Below, piece by piece: positions 1-8,224 of a DNA stretch of 64,000 nucleotides. The position numbers and the translations under genes were made by a program. Each line of letters starts with the position of its first letter. The first letter of the stretch is position 1. Below the pieces are notes generated by a model. That model saw nothing but the letters and a program-made list of their open reading frames with translations, was not told where the DNA came from and ran no database searches. Source of the stretch: Lachnospiraceae bacterium (GTDB taxonomy: Bacteria > Bacillota > Clostridia > Lachnospirales > Lachnospiraceae); the NCBI GenBank assembly GCA_015057665.1, contig SVDY01000002.1, positions 62,001-126,000 of the forward strand, in the 5' to 3' direction.

Positions 1-28
1 TGGAAAATGAAGCTTAAAATGTGAGAAT

Positions 29-67
29 AGCCGTCGCTACCTATTGATAGTAGAGACGGCTGTTTTT
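29..67 (+). terminator. Intrinsic terminator at left edge
   Basis: An AGCCGTC/GACGGCT stem is followed by GTTTTT. It would end a plus-strand transcript coming from outside the window. The stem resembles the one just after the stop codon of the holin-like toxin gene near 51.66 kb, so the off-window gene could be a related toxin. The gene itself is not visible. Confidence 0.6.
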
Positions 68-177
68 ATGATAGTTTCTTTTCTTACGCAAGTTTGATTG
101 TTTTATCTTTTCTACCTTTGGATGAGAAGCAAGGTATTTTGCAACTTTTTTCGCATTCTGACAATGTCTTTCTTTAT

Positions 178-978
178 CTATTCCTTTCCTCCAGATTTTT
201 CTAACGCAAAAGCATGATTTAAAGGTCCGGAACCCTTTCCAAGATCAAGCATCGCCATCAGTGCATCGGATATATAATCTTTTGCATTCTGCACAGCAGT
301 TATTAAAGAGCAGCCTTTTGCCAGATTAGCCGCAATGGCACTGGACAAAGTACATCCTGTACCATGTGTATTGGAATTATCGATTCTGTTTCCTTTTATC
401 CAATGTGCTTCTCCATTCTCCCACAAAAGATCATCGGCATCGTTGATGCTGTGTCCTCCTTTTAATAAAACAGCGCATCCATATAGTGTTCCTATTTTTT
501 TTGCTGCTTCTCTCATATCTTCACTATTTGTAATAGTCATAGCCGCAAGAATCTGTGCCTCCGGAATGTTAGGAGTCACTACAGATGCAATTGGAAACAA
601 TTCTTTTGTCAAAATCTCTACAGCGTCACTTTTCATAAGAGCCGAACCGCTGGTTGCTATCATAACCGGATCAATGACTATGTTCCGGGCTTTGTAATGG
701 TTTAGCCGTTCTGCTATTACATGAATCAGCTCAGATGATGATACCATGCCGATTTTTACTGCATCCGGATAGATATCCTGAAAGATGGCATCCAGTTGTT
801 CCTTTAAAAATTCCGGGGGCGATTCCATGATAGCACTTACACCTGTCGTATTCTGTGCAGTCAGGGCTGTCACTGCAGTCATGGCATACACACCATTCAT
901 GGTCATAGTCTTAATATCTGCCTGAATACCGGCGCCTCCACTGGAATCACTCCCTGCAATTGATAATGCTGTTTTCAT
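178..978 (-). CDS. thiD: Hydroxymethylpyrimidine (phospho)kinase ThiD
   Basis: ThiD phosphorylates HMP and then HMP-P to give HMP-PP, the pyrimidine half of thiamine. The 266-aa length is normal for the family. The N-terminus has the SIAGSDSSGGAGIQAD substrate loop (residues 6-21), and the C-terminal half has the ribokinase-family anion-hole motif NTHGTGCTLSSA, whose Asp-type base position lies at GTGC. An AAGGAG ribosome site precedes the ATG. It is the last gene of the thiSFGHED operon, 11 bp after thiE. No thiC or thiM is in the window. Confidence 0.95.
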   Translation of the reverse strand: MKTALSIAGSDSSGGAGIQADIKTMTMNGVYAMTAVTALTAQNTTGVSAIMESPPEFLKEQLDAIFQDIYPDAVKIGMVSSSELIHVIAERLNHYKARNIVIDPVMIATSGSALMKSDAVEILTKELFPIASVVTPNIPEAQILAAMTITNSEDMREAAKKIGTLYGCAVLLKGGHSINDADDLLWENGEAHWIKGNRIDNSNTHGTGCTLSSAIAANLAKGCSLITAVQNAKDYISDALMAMLDLGKGSGPLNHAFALEKSGGKE

Positions 979-989
979 TTTTTCTCCTT

Positions 990-1625
990 TTAGATCAATT
1001 TCAGTTCCTCTGCTCTGGCTTTTAACTCCATTGCCGCCTGTTTCGGATCATCTGCCTTCATAATGGCAGAAACCACGCAAATGCCTCCAACCGGAATCCC
1101 CTGTAAAATGTCTATGTTGCCTTTGTTAAGTCCTCCAATTGCATTGGCCGGAATCGGTACGGTCCTGCAAATATCAGCTAGTGTCTCAGTGGAAGTAAGA
1201 ACTGTTTTTACCTTTGTTGTTGTAGGATAGATAGCTCCTACTCCAAGATAATCTGCTCCCTGTTCATAGGCTTCCAATGCCCATGGTACCGTCTTTGCTG
1301 TCGCACCTACAATCTTATCCGGTCCCATCAGCTTTCGTGCCATTGCAACTGTCATGTCTTCTTTTCCTACATGAACTCCTTCGGCACCAATAGCAAGCGC
1401 CACATCAACCCGGTCGTCGATAATGAGAGGAACCTGATATTTTACAGCAATCTGATGTACTTTTTCTGCCAATTCTATATATTCTCTCGTTGTTCTCGTT
1501 TTTTCCCTAAGCTGCATCAGGGTTACTCCTCCCATGAGTGCCTGCTCTACCCGGTATAAGAATTCTTCTTCTGTAAATCCGTTGCTATCTGTTATAAAAT
1601 ATAATCTTGTATCCAGTTTTTTCAT
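990..1625 (-). CDS. thiE: Thiamine-phosphate synthase ThiE
   Basis: ThiE joins HMP-PP and the thiazole phosphate carboxylate to give thiamine phosphate. The protein is 211 aa, typical of the TIM-barrel family. Visible motifs are MQLREK (37-42), IIDDRVDVA with GVHVGKEDM (68-91), the GATAKT phosphate loop and GVGAIYPTTTK. The C-terminal phosphate-binding region reads AIGGLNKGN. It sits between thiH and thiD. Its ribosome site is weak, so its translation may depend on the upstream gene. Confidence 0.95.
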   Translation of the reverse strand: MKKLDTRLYFITDSNGFTEEEFLYRVEQALMGGVTLMQLREKTRTTREYIELAEKVHQIAVKYQVPLIIDDRVDVALAIGAEGVHVGKEDMTVAMARKLMGPDKIVGATAKTVPWALEAYEQGADYLGVGAIYPTTTKVKTVLTSTETLADICRTVPIPANAIGGLNKGNIDILQGIPVGGICVVSAIMKADDPKQAAMELKARAEELKLI

Positions 1626-1684
1626 TTTCTAATCCGTCCGCTGGCATGCTCTTTTGCGGACCATCCTTTCTTACATTCCAAAAG

Positions 1685-2938
1685 TTATAAATAGAGATAA
1701 TCATTTAAAACAGGCTGCAGTCCTTCCTCTGCAATATCCTGATACATCTTTTGGAGACTCCTGTTATCATCGATTTCAAACTGTTCATCTCCATGAGCAT
1801 CCTCCGACTCGTTTCCATTGTATTTGCTCTCATGGTCACCGATTCCTGTAGAAACGCCTGCGGAAACTTTTGTAGCTGCAATCTTAACAATACCATTGCG
1901 GAATTCGGCACTTTCTCTCGAGGAAACTGTTATTCCCACATAAGGAAGAAAAATGCGGTAAGCACAGATGATCTGGCACAACTGTTTTTCATGCACATCT
2001 AATGGATTGATCTTCTCATTATTAATGATTGGACGCAGTCTCGGACAGGACAGTGCCATCTCTGCATGAGGGTATTTACGCTGAAGGTAATAGACATGAA
2101 GGGCACTGGCTAAGGCGTCTTTTCGAAAATCAGACAGTCCGAGAAGTGCGGAAAATGCCACGCCTCTCATTCCTCCCATCAATGCCCTTTCCTGAGCATC
2201 AAAACGATAGGGCCAGATTCGTTTATGTCCGAGTAAATGAAGCTGCTCGTATTTGTCACTGTCATAGGTTTCCTGAAATACAGTTACATAATCAGCACCA
2301 CACTCATGAAGGTAATGGTATTCTTCTGTATTGACCGGATATATTTCCAACCCTACCATGCGAAAATACTTTCTCGCCAGCTTACAGGCCTCCCCAATAT
2401 AGGAAACATCACTCATAGACCTGCTCTCACCGGTCAGAATAAGGATTTCTTCCATTCCGCTGTCAGCAATGATCTTCATCTCTTTTTCTATCTGCTCCAT
2501 CGTAAGCTTCATTCGATTGATGTGATTGTAGCAGTTAAATCCACAATAGACACAATAATTCTCGCAGTAATTGGCAATATATAAAGGGGTAAACAGATAT
2601 ACTGTATTGCCGAAATGTTTGCTTGTCTCGATTTTGGCTCTCTGTGCCATCTGTTCCAAAAATGGCTCTGCAGCCGGAGAAATAAGTGCTTTCAAATCTT
2701 CAATAGAACAGCTGTCATGTTCTAATGCTGCCTTGACATCCTTTGCGGTGTATTGGCTGTAATCATAAGAATTCATCTGGCTCATCACTTTTTCGCACAC
2801 ATCAGAATCTATGATTTCCATTCCGGGAAGATACTCCATATGATTCTGTCGAAAGGACGGTTCTGTCTCCAAACGGTGTTTCTTTTTTCGTGCTTCTTCG
2901 CTCAAATGTTTCGAATCCACAAAAAACTCATTTTCCAT
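1685..2938 (-). CDS. thiH: 2-iminoacetate synthase ThiH (radical SAM)
   Basis: ThiH cleaves tyrosine by radical SAM chemistry to make dehydroglycine for thiazole formation, with p-cresol as the by-product. The 417-aa protein has the Cx3Cx2C cluster CENYCVYC at residues 125-132. A C-terminal BATS-type region follows, with SSRESAEFRNG near residue 340. Strict anaerobes usually use ThiH rather than the oxygen-dependent ThiO, which fits the rest of the window. An AAGGAGA ribosome site precedes the ATG, and thiG lies 18 bp upstream. Confidence 0.96.
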   Translation of the reverse strand: MENEFFVDSKHLSEEARKKKHRLETEPSFRQNHMEYLPGMEIIDSDVCEKVMSQMNSYDYSQYTAKDVKAALEHDSCSIEDLKALISPAAEPFLEQMAQRAKIETSKHFGNTVYLFTPLYIANYCENYCVYCGFNCYNHINRMKLTMEQIEKEMKIIADSGMEEILILTGESRSMSDVSYIGEACKLARKYFRMVGLEIYPVNTEEYHYLHECGADYVTVFQETYDSDKYEQLHLLGHKRIWPYRFDAQERALMGGMRGVAFSALLGLSDFRKDALASALHVYYLQRKYPHAEMALSCPRLRPIINNEKINPLDVHEKQLCQIICAYRIFLPYVGITVSSRESAEFRNGIVKIAATKVSAGVSTGIGDHESKYNGNESEDAHGDEQFEIDDNRSLQKMYQDIAEEGLQPVLNDYLYL

Positions 2939-2956
2939 TTCTGTCTCCTTCTAAAA

Positions 2957-3727
2957 TTAGTCTCGTAAAAATCCGGTCAGCGGGTCAGATGCGGATGCGC
3001 CTCGTGTGAGCACTCGGCCAAGTCCTGACAGGTACGCCTTTCTCCCTGCCTCGATTGCCTGACGAAATGCAGACGCCATCATTGGGAGGTCTCCCGCTGT
3101 AGCAAGAGCTGTATTTGCCATAACAGCTGCTGCACCCATCTCCATGGCTTCGCATGCCTGAGATGGTCTTCCAATTCCTGCATCCACAATAATCGGAAGG
3201 TCAATCTCATCAATGAGAATCTGAATAAACTCTTTTGTTGCAAGCCCCTTATTTGATCCAATCGGAGATGCCAGAGGCATGATTGTTGCTGCACCGGCAC
3301 TTACCATATCACGGGCAGCATTTAAGTCCGGATACATATAAGGCATGACAACGAAGCCTTCTTTTGCCAAAATTTCTGTCGCTTTTATCGTTTCCTGGTT
3401 ATCCGGCAGAAGATATTTGGAATCTCTCATAATTTCTACTTTTACAAAATTACCACAGCCAAGTTCTCTGGCAAGTCTTGCAATACGGACTGCTTCCTGC
3501 GCATTTCTCGCACCGCTGGTATTGGGGATCAGCGTAATCCCTTCCGGTATATAGTCAAGAATATTCTCCTGTTCCTTTGTGTTTGCACGGCGGACTGCAA
3601 GTGTTATCATCTGGGCACCGGCGTCTTTTACCGCTGCCTCAATCAGTTTCATAGAGTATTTGCCGGAACCCAATATAAAACGGGATTCAAATTCATGGCC
3701 ACCAATCATCAATGGATCTTTCATCAT
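2957..3727 (-). CDS. thiG: Thiazole synthase ThiG
   Basis: ThiG condenses deoxyxylulose phosphate, dehydroglycine and sulfur from ThiS thiocarboxylate into the thiazole ring. It is 256 aa, a full-length TIM barrel. Lys96 in NFVKVEI is the expected Schiff-base residue. The phosphate-binding [14 protein letters not shown] and the C-terminal [12 protein letters not shown] segments are typical. AAGGAGAAAAGAAA precedes the first of two adjacent ATG codons. It lies between thiF and thiH, and the products are expected to form a ThiG-ThiH complex. Confidence 0.96.
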   Translation of the reverse strand: MMKDPLMIGGHEFESRFILGSGKYSMKLIEAAVKDAGAQMITLAVRRANTKEQENILDYIPEGITLIPNTSGARNAQEAVRIARLARELGCGNFVKVEIMRDSKYLLPDNQETIKATEILAKEGFVVMPYMYPDLNAARDMVSAGAATIMPLASPIGSNKGLATKEFIQILIDEIDLPIIVDAGIGRPSQACEAMEMGAAAVMANTALATAGDLPMMASAFRQAIEAGRKAYLSGLGRVLTRGASASDPLTGFLRD

Positions 3728-3828
3728 TTTCTTTTCTCCTTTTGTGCTTGTTCTCTCACTCCGTTTGGAATGTTACTACAGTCTGTTTTTTCAAATTTTC
3801 TTTTCTAAACTATGCTTTCTCATATGCA

Positions 3829-4458
3829 CTACTCTTTATTGGCAATGATACGCAGGACACAATGCGCCTGATGAGCAGCACACACCATGACTCTGGAAGA
3901 TACGAGTCCCATTCCGGCCTCTACATCGCTGATTTCATCACCACAGATATAAAAATATTTCATTACTTTACGCGTCTGAATGGAATTGGCACTTCCTAGT
4001 CCCGCCATTCCAGAAGATGCAATCAGATATTTTCCATACATATCGGATAAGACAACATTGGCAAGTATAGCCTTACATTCCGGATTATCAAACGTTTCGC
4101 ATATAACATCTGCTTCCTTCAATAGCTCCGGCACATTCTCTTCCGTAAGCATGATATTGTAGGTCTCCAAAGCACTATAAGGTGCAATCTCAGATAAATT
4201 TTCAGCCAGGGCCTCTGTTTTATACATTCCAATCTGTGCCGGTTTGTATTGTTGGCGGTGAAGATTGGTTAAATCTACCTTGTCGAAATCAATCAGAATC
4301 AGCTTACCAATTCCTGCCCTTGCAAGCGCAATCGCTATATTAGATCCGAGACCGCCCAGACCGCAGACTGCAACAACTGCTCCTGCAAACTTCTCCTGTA
4401 TTTCTTTTCCATGACGCTCCTCTAGAGCTCTATTCCATTCCTCTTTTGTCGGAAACAT
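3829..4458 (-). CDS. thiF: Sulfur carrier adenylyltransferase ThiF
   Basis: ThiF adenylates the C-terminal glycine of ThiS with ATP so that sulfur can be loaded. The 209-aa protein is the short clostridial form. It has the nucleotide loop CGLGGLGSN (32-40), the acidic DFDKVDLTNLHRQQY strand and the catalytic ETFDNPE region. The long zinc-binding tail of E. coli ThiF is not present, as in other clostridial forms. It starts one base after the thiS stop codon, so the two genes are probably translationally coupled. Confidence 0.92.
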   Translation of the reverse strand: MFPTKEEWNRALEERHGKEIQEKFAGAVVAVCGLGGLGSNIAIALARAGIGKLILIDFDKVDLTNLHRQQYKPAQIGMYKTEALAENLSEIAPYSALETYNIMLTEENVPELLKEADVICETFDNPECKAILANVVLSDMYGKYLIASSGMAGLGSANSIQTRKVMKYFYICGDEISDVEAGMGLVSSRVMVCAAHQAHCVLRIIANKE

Positions 4459-4459
4459 A

Positions 4460-4654
4460 TCAACCCCCTCCTACAAAACTGACAACTTCAATATGGTCGC
4501 CATCCTGAAAGATTGTTTCTTCGTATCTGGCTTTTGGGACAATCTCACCGTTTCTCTCTACTGCGATTCTTTTGGGATTGTAATTCGTCCCTGCAAGATA
4601 TTGAGTCAATGTCATCCCTGCAAGATTCCGATCTTCTCCATTAATCTTTACCAT
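4460..4654 (-). CDS. thiS: Sulfur carrier protein ThiS
   Basis: ThiS is a ubiquitin-fold protein that carries sulfur as a C-terminal thiocarboxylate. I chose the ATG at 4654, giving 64 aa beginning MVKINGE, because AGGAGGTG lies just before it. The frame stays open upstream to 4726 but that part is acidic and does not resemble ThiS. The C-terminus ends in GGG with the final Gly-Gly needed for adenylation by ThiF. It is the first gene of the thi operon. Confidence 0.93.
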   Translation of the reverse strand: MVKINGEDRNLAGMTLTQYLAGTNYNPKRIAVERNGEIVPKARYEETIFQDGDHIEVVSFVGGG

Positions 4655-4753
4655 AGTTTCACCTCCTGTATTTTCATTTGCATCTTCATCAGGTTCTTCT
4701 TTTTTAGTACAGCTCATCTGTTCCATCCACCGAAAGCCTTATCTCTTTTTAAG

Positions 4754-4850
4754 ATAATCACCGGAAGCACCAGAAGGTGCATTCCGGGATTGTAAGCGGT
4801 CGCCAAGGTCCCGAGCGAGCTCGGACTTTGGCTCGTCGCTAACACAAAAA
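4754..4850. repeat. 97-bp two-hairpin dispersed repeat, copy 1
   Basis: This intergenic element recurs at 29743-29839 with three substitutions in 97 bases. It contains two inverted repeats, CCGGAAGCACC/GGTGCATTCCGG and the CCGAGCGAGCTCGG palindrome inside CCAAG...TTTGG arms. On the minus strand it begins exactly at the T-run of the second thi riboswitch terminator, so it lies between that terminator and thiS. It has no coding capacity. Confidence 0.85.
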
Positions 4851-4888
4851 AAGAAGCTATCCTGGATTCTGAAATGGATAACTTCTTC
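4845..4888 (-). terminator. Expression platform of TPP riboswitch 2
   Basis: An AGAAGTTATCC/GGATAGCTTCT stem with a T-run follows the second TPP aptamer on the minus strand. It would stop transcription before thiS when TPP is bound. Confidence 0.85.
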
Positions 4889-4907
4889 TATTCATTACTC
4901 TATGGCA

Positions 4908-4993
4908 CGCATCCCTACGTTGGCATTATCCAAATCAGGTTATAGGGTCGAAGTTAATTACTTCCTCTCAGCCTGCCAATACAAGCTCCCCTT
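4908..4993 (-). promoter_or_regulatory. TPP riboswitch aptamer 2 (thiS-proximal)
   Basis: The minus strand carries the THI-box core blocks GGGGAGC, GGCTGAGAGG, GACCCTATAACCTGAT and GGATAATGCCAACGTAGGGA in the right order. It is followed by its own terminator, so TPP should repress the thi operon by termination. It is the second of two tandem aptamers. Confidence 0.97.
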
Positions 4994-5005
4994 GGTTGTT
5001 AAATT

Positions 5006-5048
5006 GTAAAAAATAAAACAGGAGACACTTTTTTTAAATGCCTCCTGT
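5006..5048 (-). terminator. Expression platform of TPP riboswitch 1
   Basis: An ACAGGAGGCAT/GTGTCTCCTGT stem is followed by TTTTATTTTTT on the minus strand. It lies between the two aptamers, so the first riboswitch can terminate on its own. Confidence 0.88.
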
Positions 5049-5064
5049 AAAAAATCTGTGCTAT

Positions 5065-5150
5065 GACTTCCTACGGCGGCATTACCCGCATCAGGTTATA
5101 GGGTCGAAGTTGATTACTTCCTCTCAGCCTGCCGATACAAGCTCCCCTGT
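5065..5150 (-). promoter_or_regulatory. TPP riboswitch aptamer 1 (promoter-proximal)
   Basis: All THI-box core blocks are present on the minus strand (GGGGAGC, GGCTGAGAGG, GACCCTATAACCTGAT, GGGTAATGCCGCCGTAGG). It is very similar to aptamer 2 about 150 bp downstream, which suggests duplication of the whole aptamer-terminator unit. Confidence 0.97.
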
Positions 5151-5166
5151 TTTTATTTCTATATGG

Positions 5167-5195
5167 ATTATACACTTAGTTTTTGAATTTGACAA
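5167..5195 (-). promoter_or_regulatory. Promoter of the thi operon
   Basis: On the minus strand TTGTCA (5190-5195) and TATAAT (5167-5172) are separated by 17 bp. Transcription would start just before aptamer 1. This is a standard housekeeping promoter. Confidence 0.85.
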
Positions 5196-5269
5196 GAATT
5201 ATTCCTGTTAATATGCAGAAACAATTCGATTTTCATTGTTTTTTTGATTATAAAAATGATAACTTATAT

Positions 5270-5578
5270 CTATTTATTCTGTTCATCACGAATCGCATTT
5301 AATCTCTTCATAACATCATTTGCTCCTCTTCCGAAGTAATGCAGAAGAGTTTTATATTCTGTATATAACTGATCATACACTTTTACATTCTCAGGATTTG
5401 GAACATACACTTCTTCGTTAATCTTTCCCAGAGCTGCTGCAACTTCATTCGCATTTTTATATCCTGTAATGGATTCATCCGCTGCTGCTGCACCAAAAAT
5501 GGCTGCCCCCATAGCACTTGCATTACTTTTTGATAATACGTTAGCTTCCACTTTTAGTGGCATTTCTCTGACAACCAT
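5270..5578 (-). pseudogene. araB: C-terminal remnant of L-ribulokinase
   Basis: About 100 codons match the C-terminal end of FGGY-family ribulokinase. They include ASAMGAAIFGAAAA, VYVPNPENVKVYDQLY and the terminal YFGRGANDVMKRL. The roughly 450 N-terminal residues needed for catalysis are missing. A stop codon lies in frame just upstream of 5578, and the match ends abruptly there, next to a plus-strand gene remnant. No other arabinose genes are nearby. The piece is best read as a rearrangement scar. Confidence 0.85.
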
Positions 5579-5579
5579 T

Positions 5580-5744
5580 GATTATTGTGTAGATATTAAG
5601 GGAAGAGATGCAGTAGAGATGCTGATAAATCAACGGAAATGGTTAACGCTTGAGAATAAGGATAAGAAACAGCCTCTTATGCGATTAGAGTATCAGCCAC
5701 AGCTGCAGATTCGAAAGTCAACGGGAAGAGCTAGAAAACATTAA
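5580..5744 (+). pseudogene. Unidentified plus-strand gene remnant
   Basis: An open frame of about 54 codons ends with a basic tail, RKSTGRARKH. It has no plausible start or ribosome site of its own, and to the left it runs into the antisense strand of the araB remnant. It looks like the C-terminal end of a gene whose 5' part was lost at the same breakpoint. I do not recognise the family. Confidence 0.4.
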
Positions 5745-5774
5745 TATTCTTTCATCGCAATAAAATTATAGTCC

Positions 5775-5822
5775 TTGCGAAACTGCATATTATACTCTAT
5801 ACTATTATTAGGACGTTCGTAC
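5775..5822 (+). promoter_or_regulatory. Promoter and likely TetR operator of the MATE-tetR pair
   Basis: TTGCGA (5775-5780) and TATACT (5798-5803) are separated by 17 bp. A near-palindromic GGACGTTCGTAC (5811-5822) sits at the expected start site. It is a reasonable autoregulatory operator for the downstream TetR protein. AGGAGGT before the ATG at 5852 is the ribosome site. Confidence 0.65.
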
Positions 5823-5851
5823 TATTTTTATTAATAATAGGAGGTACTTAT

Positions 5852-7246
5852 ATGCAAACGAACACGGCAACGAATAACCCTCTTGGTACACTGCCTGTGA
5901 AAAATCTAATCTGGAAATTTGCCATTCCCGGTATAATCAGCCAGCTGGTTAATTCTTTTCACAATATTGTCGATCAGATGTTTATTGGCTGGAGCATCGG
6001 AGATTTAGGAATAGCGGCAACCAATATTGTATTTCCGCTCACATCCATTATAACTGCACTTTCCGCCTTAATCGGAATGGGAGCCGCATCAAGATTCAGT
6101 ATTTATCTTGGTAAAAATGACAAAGAACAAGCCTCTGATGTTTTTGGTAATGCAATTACCCTCATGGTGTTTTTTGGGGTTCTGATTTCATTGATTACCT
6201 CCATCTTTTTATACCCAATGCTTTATCTGTTCGGTTCTACAGATATGATGATTCCATATGCTGCACCTTATGCCAGAATTATCTGTCTTGGAATCCCTTT
6301 TGGCATTTTTTCTACAGGTATGTCCTATTTTATCCGTGCCGACGGTAATCCAAACTATTCCAGTTTTGTTTTACTGTCTGGAGCAATTTTCAACATGGTT
6401 TTTGACCCGATTTTCTTATTCGGTTTCGACATGGGTATCACTGGGGTTGCTTTGGCTACTACTTTGGGGCAGGTGTTATCTACTGTTCTTGCACTGTACT
6501 ATTTGATGAAAAAATGCAAGACTGTTTCTTTATTAAAACAGAACTTCCGATTACAGACCACCGTTGTCATCAGCATTTTTTCATTGGGAGTATCTACCTT
6601 TACTACTCACATTTTAGCCATTGTTGCACAGATTCTTCAAATGAACGCTTTAAAGACTTATGGTGCAATGTCCATATATGGAAGCGAAATCGTAATAGCA
6701 TCTTCCGGCGCCATATCCAAGTTATCCATTGTTTTCCTATCTAGTATCATTGGTATTGCTATCGGTTGCCAGCCCATCTTCGGTTTCAATCTTGGAAACA
6801 AAAAATATGACCGTGTCAAAGAAACTTATCTATTAGCACTTCGTTACGGCACAACTGTAGCTGCAACTGCATTTGTCATTCTCCAGCTGTTTCCAGAACC
6901 ACTGTTAAGCATTTTCGGTTCAAATAACCCTCTTTTTTATGAATTTGCTACCAAATACATTCGTATTTATATGGCAGTATTGTTCTTAAATGCATTACAG
7001 CCGATTACTTCTACCTTTTGCACTGCAATCGGAAAAGCGAAACTTGGATTCTGGATGGCTGTCATACGACAGGGATTTTTAATGATACCTTTACTTTTGG
7101 TTTTGCCAGCTTTGTTTGAACTAAATGGTGTTCTTCTTGTGGGACCGATTTCTGATGGAATTGCTGCAATTGTTGTTATTTTCATTGGCTTAAAGCAAAT
7201 TAAGCAACTCACACGGATGAAGATAGAGATGGATATGGGTAATTAA
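5852..7246 (+). CDS. MATE family multidrug/toxin exporter
   Basis: A 464-aa, 12-helix MATE protein of the DinF/NorM-like clade, expected to export organic cations or drugs using an ion gradient. The N-terminal half has DQMFIGWSIG and the typical MGAASRFSIYLGKND loop. The second half has the matching IGCQPIFGFNLGNKKYDRV, as expected from internal two-fold repeats. tetR follows after one base, which indicates a self-regulated efflux cassette. With tetR it forms the only plus-strand transcription unit in the window, inside accessory DNA. Confidence 0.92.
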   Translation: MQTNTATNNPLGTLPVKNLIWKFAIPGIISQLVNSFHNIVDQMFIGWSIGDLGIAATNIVFPLTSIITALSALIGMGAASRFSIYLGKNDKEQASDVFGNAITLMVFFGVLISLITSIFLYPMLYLFGSTDMMIPYAAPYARIICLGIPFGIFSTGMSYFIRADGNPNYSSFVLLSGAIFNMVFDPIFLFGFDMGITGVALATTLGQVLSTVLALYYLMKKCKTVSLLKQNFRLQTTVVISIFSLGVSTFTTHILAIVAQILQMNALKTYGAMSIYGSEIVIASSGAISKLSIVFLSSIIGIAIGCQPIFGFNLGNKKYDRVKETYLLALRYGTTVAATAFVILQLFPEPLLSIFGSNNPLFYEFATKYIRIYMAVLFLNALQPITSTFCTAIGKAKLGFWMAVIRQGFLMIPLLLVLPALFELNGVLLVGPISDGIAAIVVIFIGLKQIKQLTRMKIEMDMGN

Positions 7247-7247
7247 G

Positions 7248-7844
7248 ATGAAAAAAGATACAAGACAACTGATTTTAGATACGGCGAAAAGATTATTTAA
7301 TGAGCGAGGATATAATGGCGTATCCTTAAAAGATATTGCTGATGAATTAAGTATTAGTAAGGGAAATCTAACTTATCATTTCCGGAAAAAAGAAGAAATC
7401 ATGGAAACTCTGGTACTGGATACACCGAAAAAACCGTTTCCTTCCACCGTTTCTACATTAAAAGAACTCGATGATATCTTTACTGATATGCAAAAAATAC
7501 TGCAGGAGCATTCTTATTACTTTTTACATCATGCACAGCTGTCGACTTTGTCACAGAAAATCCGCGAAACTCAGAACTATGCATACTTAGAGATTGTAAA
7601 TACTTTTCAACGATCATTTCTTAGTCTCCGTTCCTTAGATTTATTACGGGAAGAGACATTTGAACTGGAATATAAAAGGACTATCAATATGCTTCTTATG
7701 ACCTGCATTTACTGGGCACCTTTTGAACAGCTCCAACGATCAGTGGGGAGTATTACGGATTTTAGAGTTCAGGCATGGTCCACGATATATCATTTATTGA
7801 CAGAAAAAGGGCGTACTGAATTAGAAAGTATTGTCCGGCTTTAA
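7248..7844 (+). CDS. TetR/AcrR family regulator
   Basis: A 198-aa protein with an N-terminal TetR helix-turn-helix (residues 7-50: LILDTAKRLFNERG, VSLKDIADELSIS, GNLTYHFRKKEE). The helical C-terminal ligand domain is not of a recognisable subfamily. It is translated one base after the MATE stop codon. By context it is a repressor of its own operon that responds to a substrate of the pump. Confidence 0.92.
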   Translation: MKKDTRQLILDTAKRLFNERGYNGVSLKDIADELSISKGNLTYHFRKKEEIMETLVLDTPKKPFPSTVSTLKELDDIFTDMQKILQEHSYYFLHHAQLSTLSQKIRETQNYAYLEIVNTFQRSFLSLRSLDLLREETFELEYKRTINMLLMTCIYWAPFEQLQRSVGSITDFRVQAWSTIYHLLTEKGRTELESIVRL

Positions 7845-7934
7845 ATGTTTTAGAACTTAATCATTATAGTTGCATTTTTAATAATTAAGTCCATAACATC
7901 CCCATACCATAAAAAAAGAAGCTGTTGTATATAT

Positions 7935-7967
7935 AAAAAAAGCGGCAACCGTGCCGCTTTTTTCTTT
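7935..7967. terminator. Bidirectional terminator after tetR
   Basis: The perfect palindromic stem AAAAAAGCGGCA/TGCCGCTTTTTT with a four-base loop works in both directions. It ends the MATE-tetR transcript. Confidence 0.9.
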
Positions 7968-7995
7968 TCATTATATGCTTTCTATTATGTACTAT

Positions 7996-8081
7996 ACATT
8001 TTTTCTGACGAACTTTCAATCAGTATTCACATTTTTTCTGACGAACTTATACTAAACAAATACATTTTTTCTGACGATTGT
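7996..8081 (+). repeat. Three direct repeats with exact 33-bp period
   Basis: ACATTTTTTCTGACGA occurs at 7996, 8029 and 8062. The first two copies continue as ACTT. The spacing is exactly 33 bp, about three helical turns. Such multiple end repeats are typical of IS21-family transposon termini, so this may be the end of a lost element. No transposase is in the window. The rest of the 7845-8224 gap holds a terminator and a spoVAC fragment. Confidence 0.75.
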
Positions 8082-8082
8082 A

Positions 8083-8183
8083 AAAGGAGCAGCCTAGACA
8101 GCCCACAATACTCCTAACACCTTCAATACTCAATACACCAGCCCACACACCCAGCCTTCTGAGATTGTTAGGTTAGGACCAAA
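8083..8183 (-). pseudogene. spoVAC 3'-end fragment A (internally deleted)
   Basis: Read on the minus strand this matches the 3' end of spoVAC (51.9 kb). It keeps the SEGWV coding block, then jumps to CGLVY and the terminal leucine/valine-rich codons. About 70 bp between two GCTGGGTGT repeats are lost, which fits deletion by short-repeat recombination, and a stop codon now interrupts it. It begins at GTTAGGTTAGGACCAAA, the same left boundary as fragments B and C. It lies 42 bp after the hipA remnant. Confidence 0.8.
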
Positions 8184-8224
8184 CTACCATGTCAAAATAA
8201 TGTTATACCTTTAATAAAGGATAT

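Noticed and set aside
1-24. Possible toxin C-terminus at the left edge
   Set aside because: Only seven codons before a stop are visible, too little to support a gene call; only the terminator is reported.
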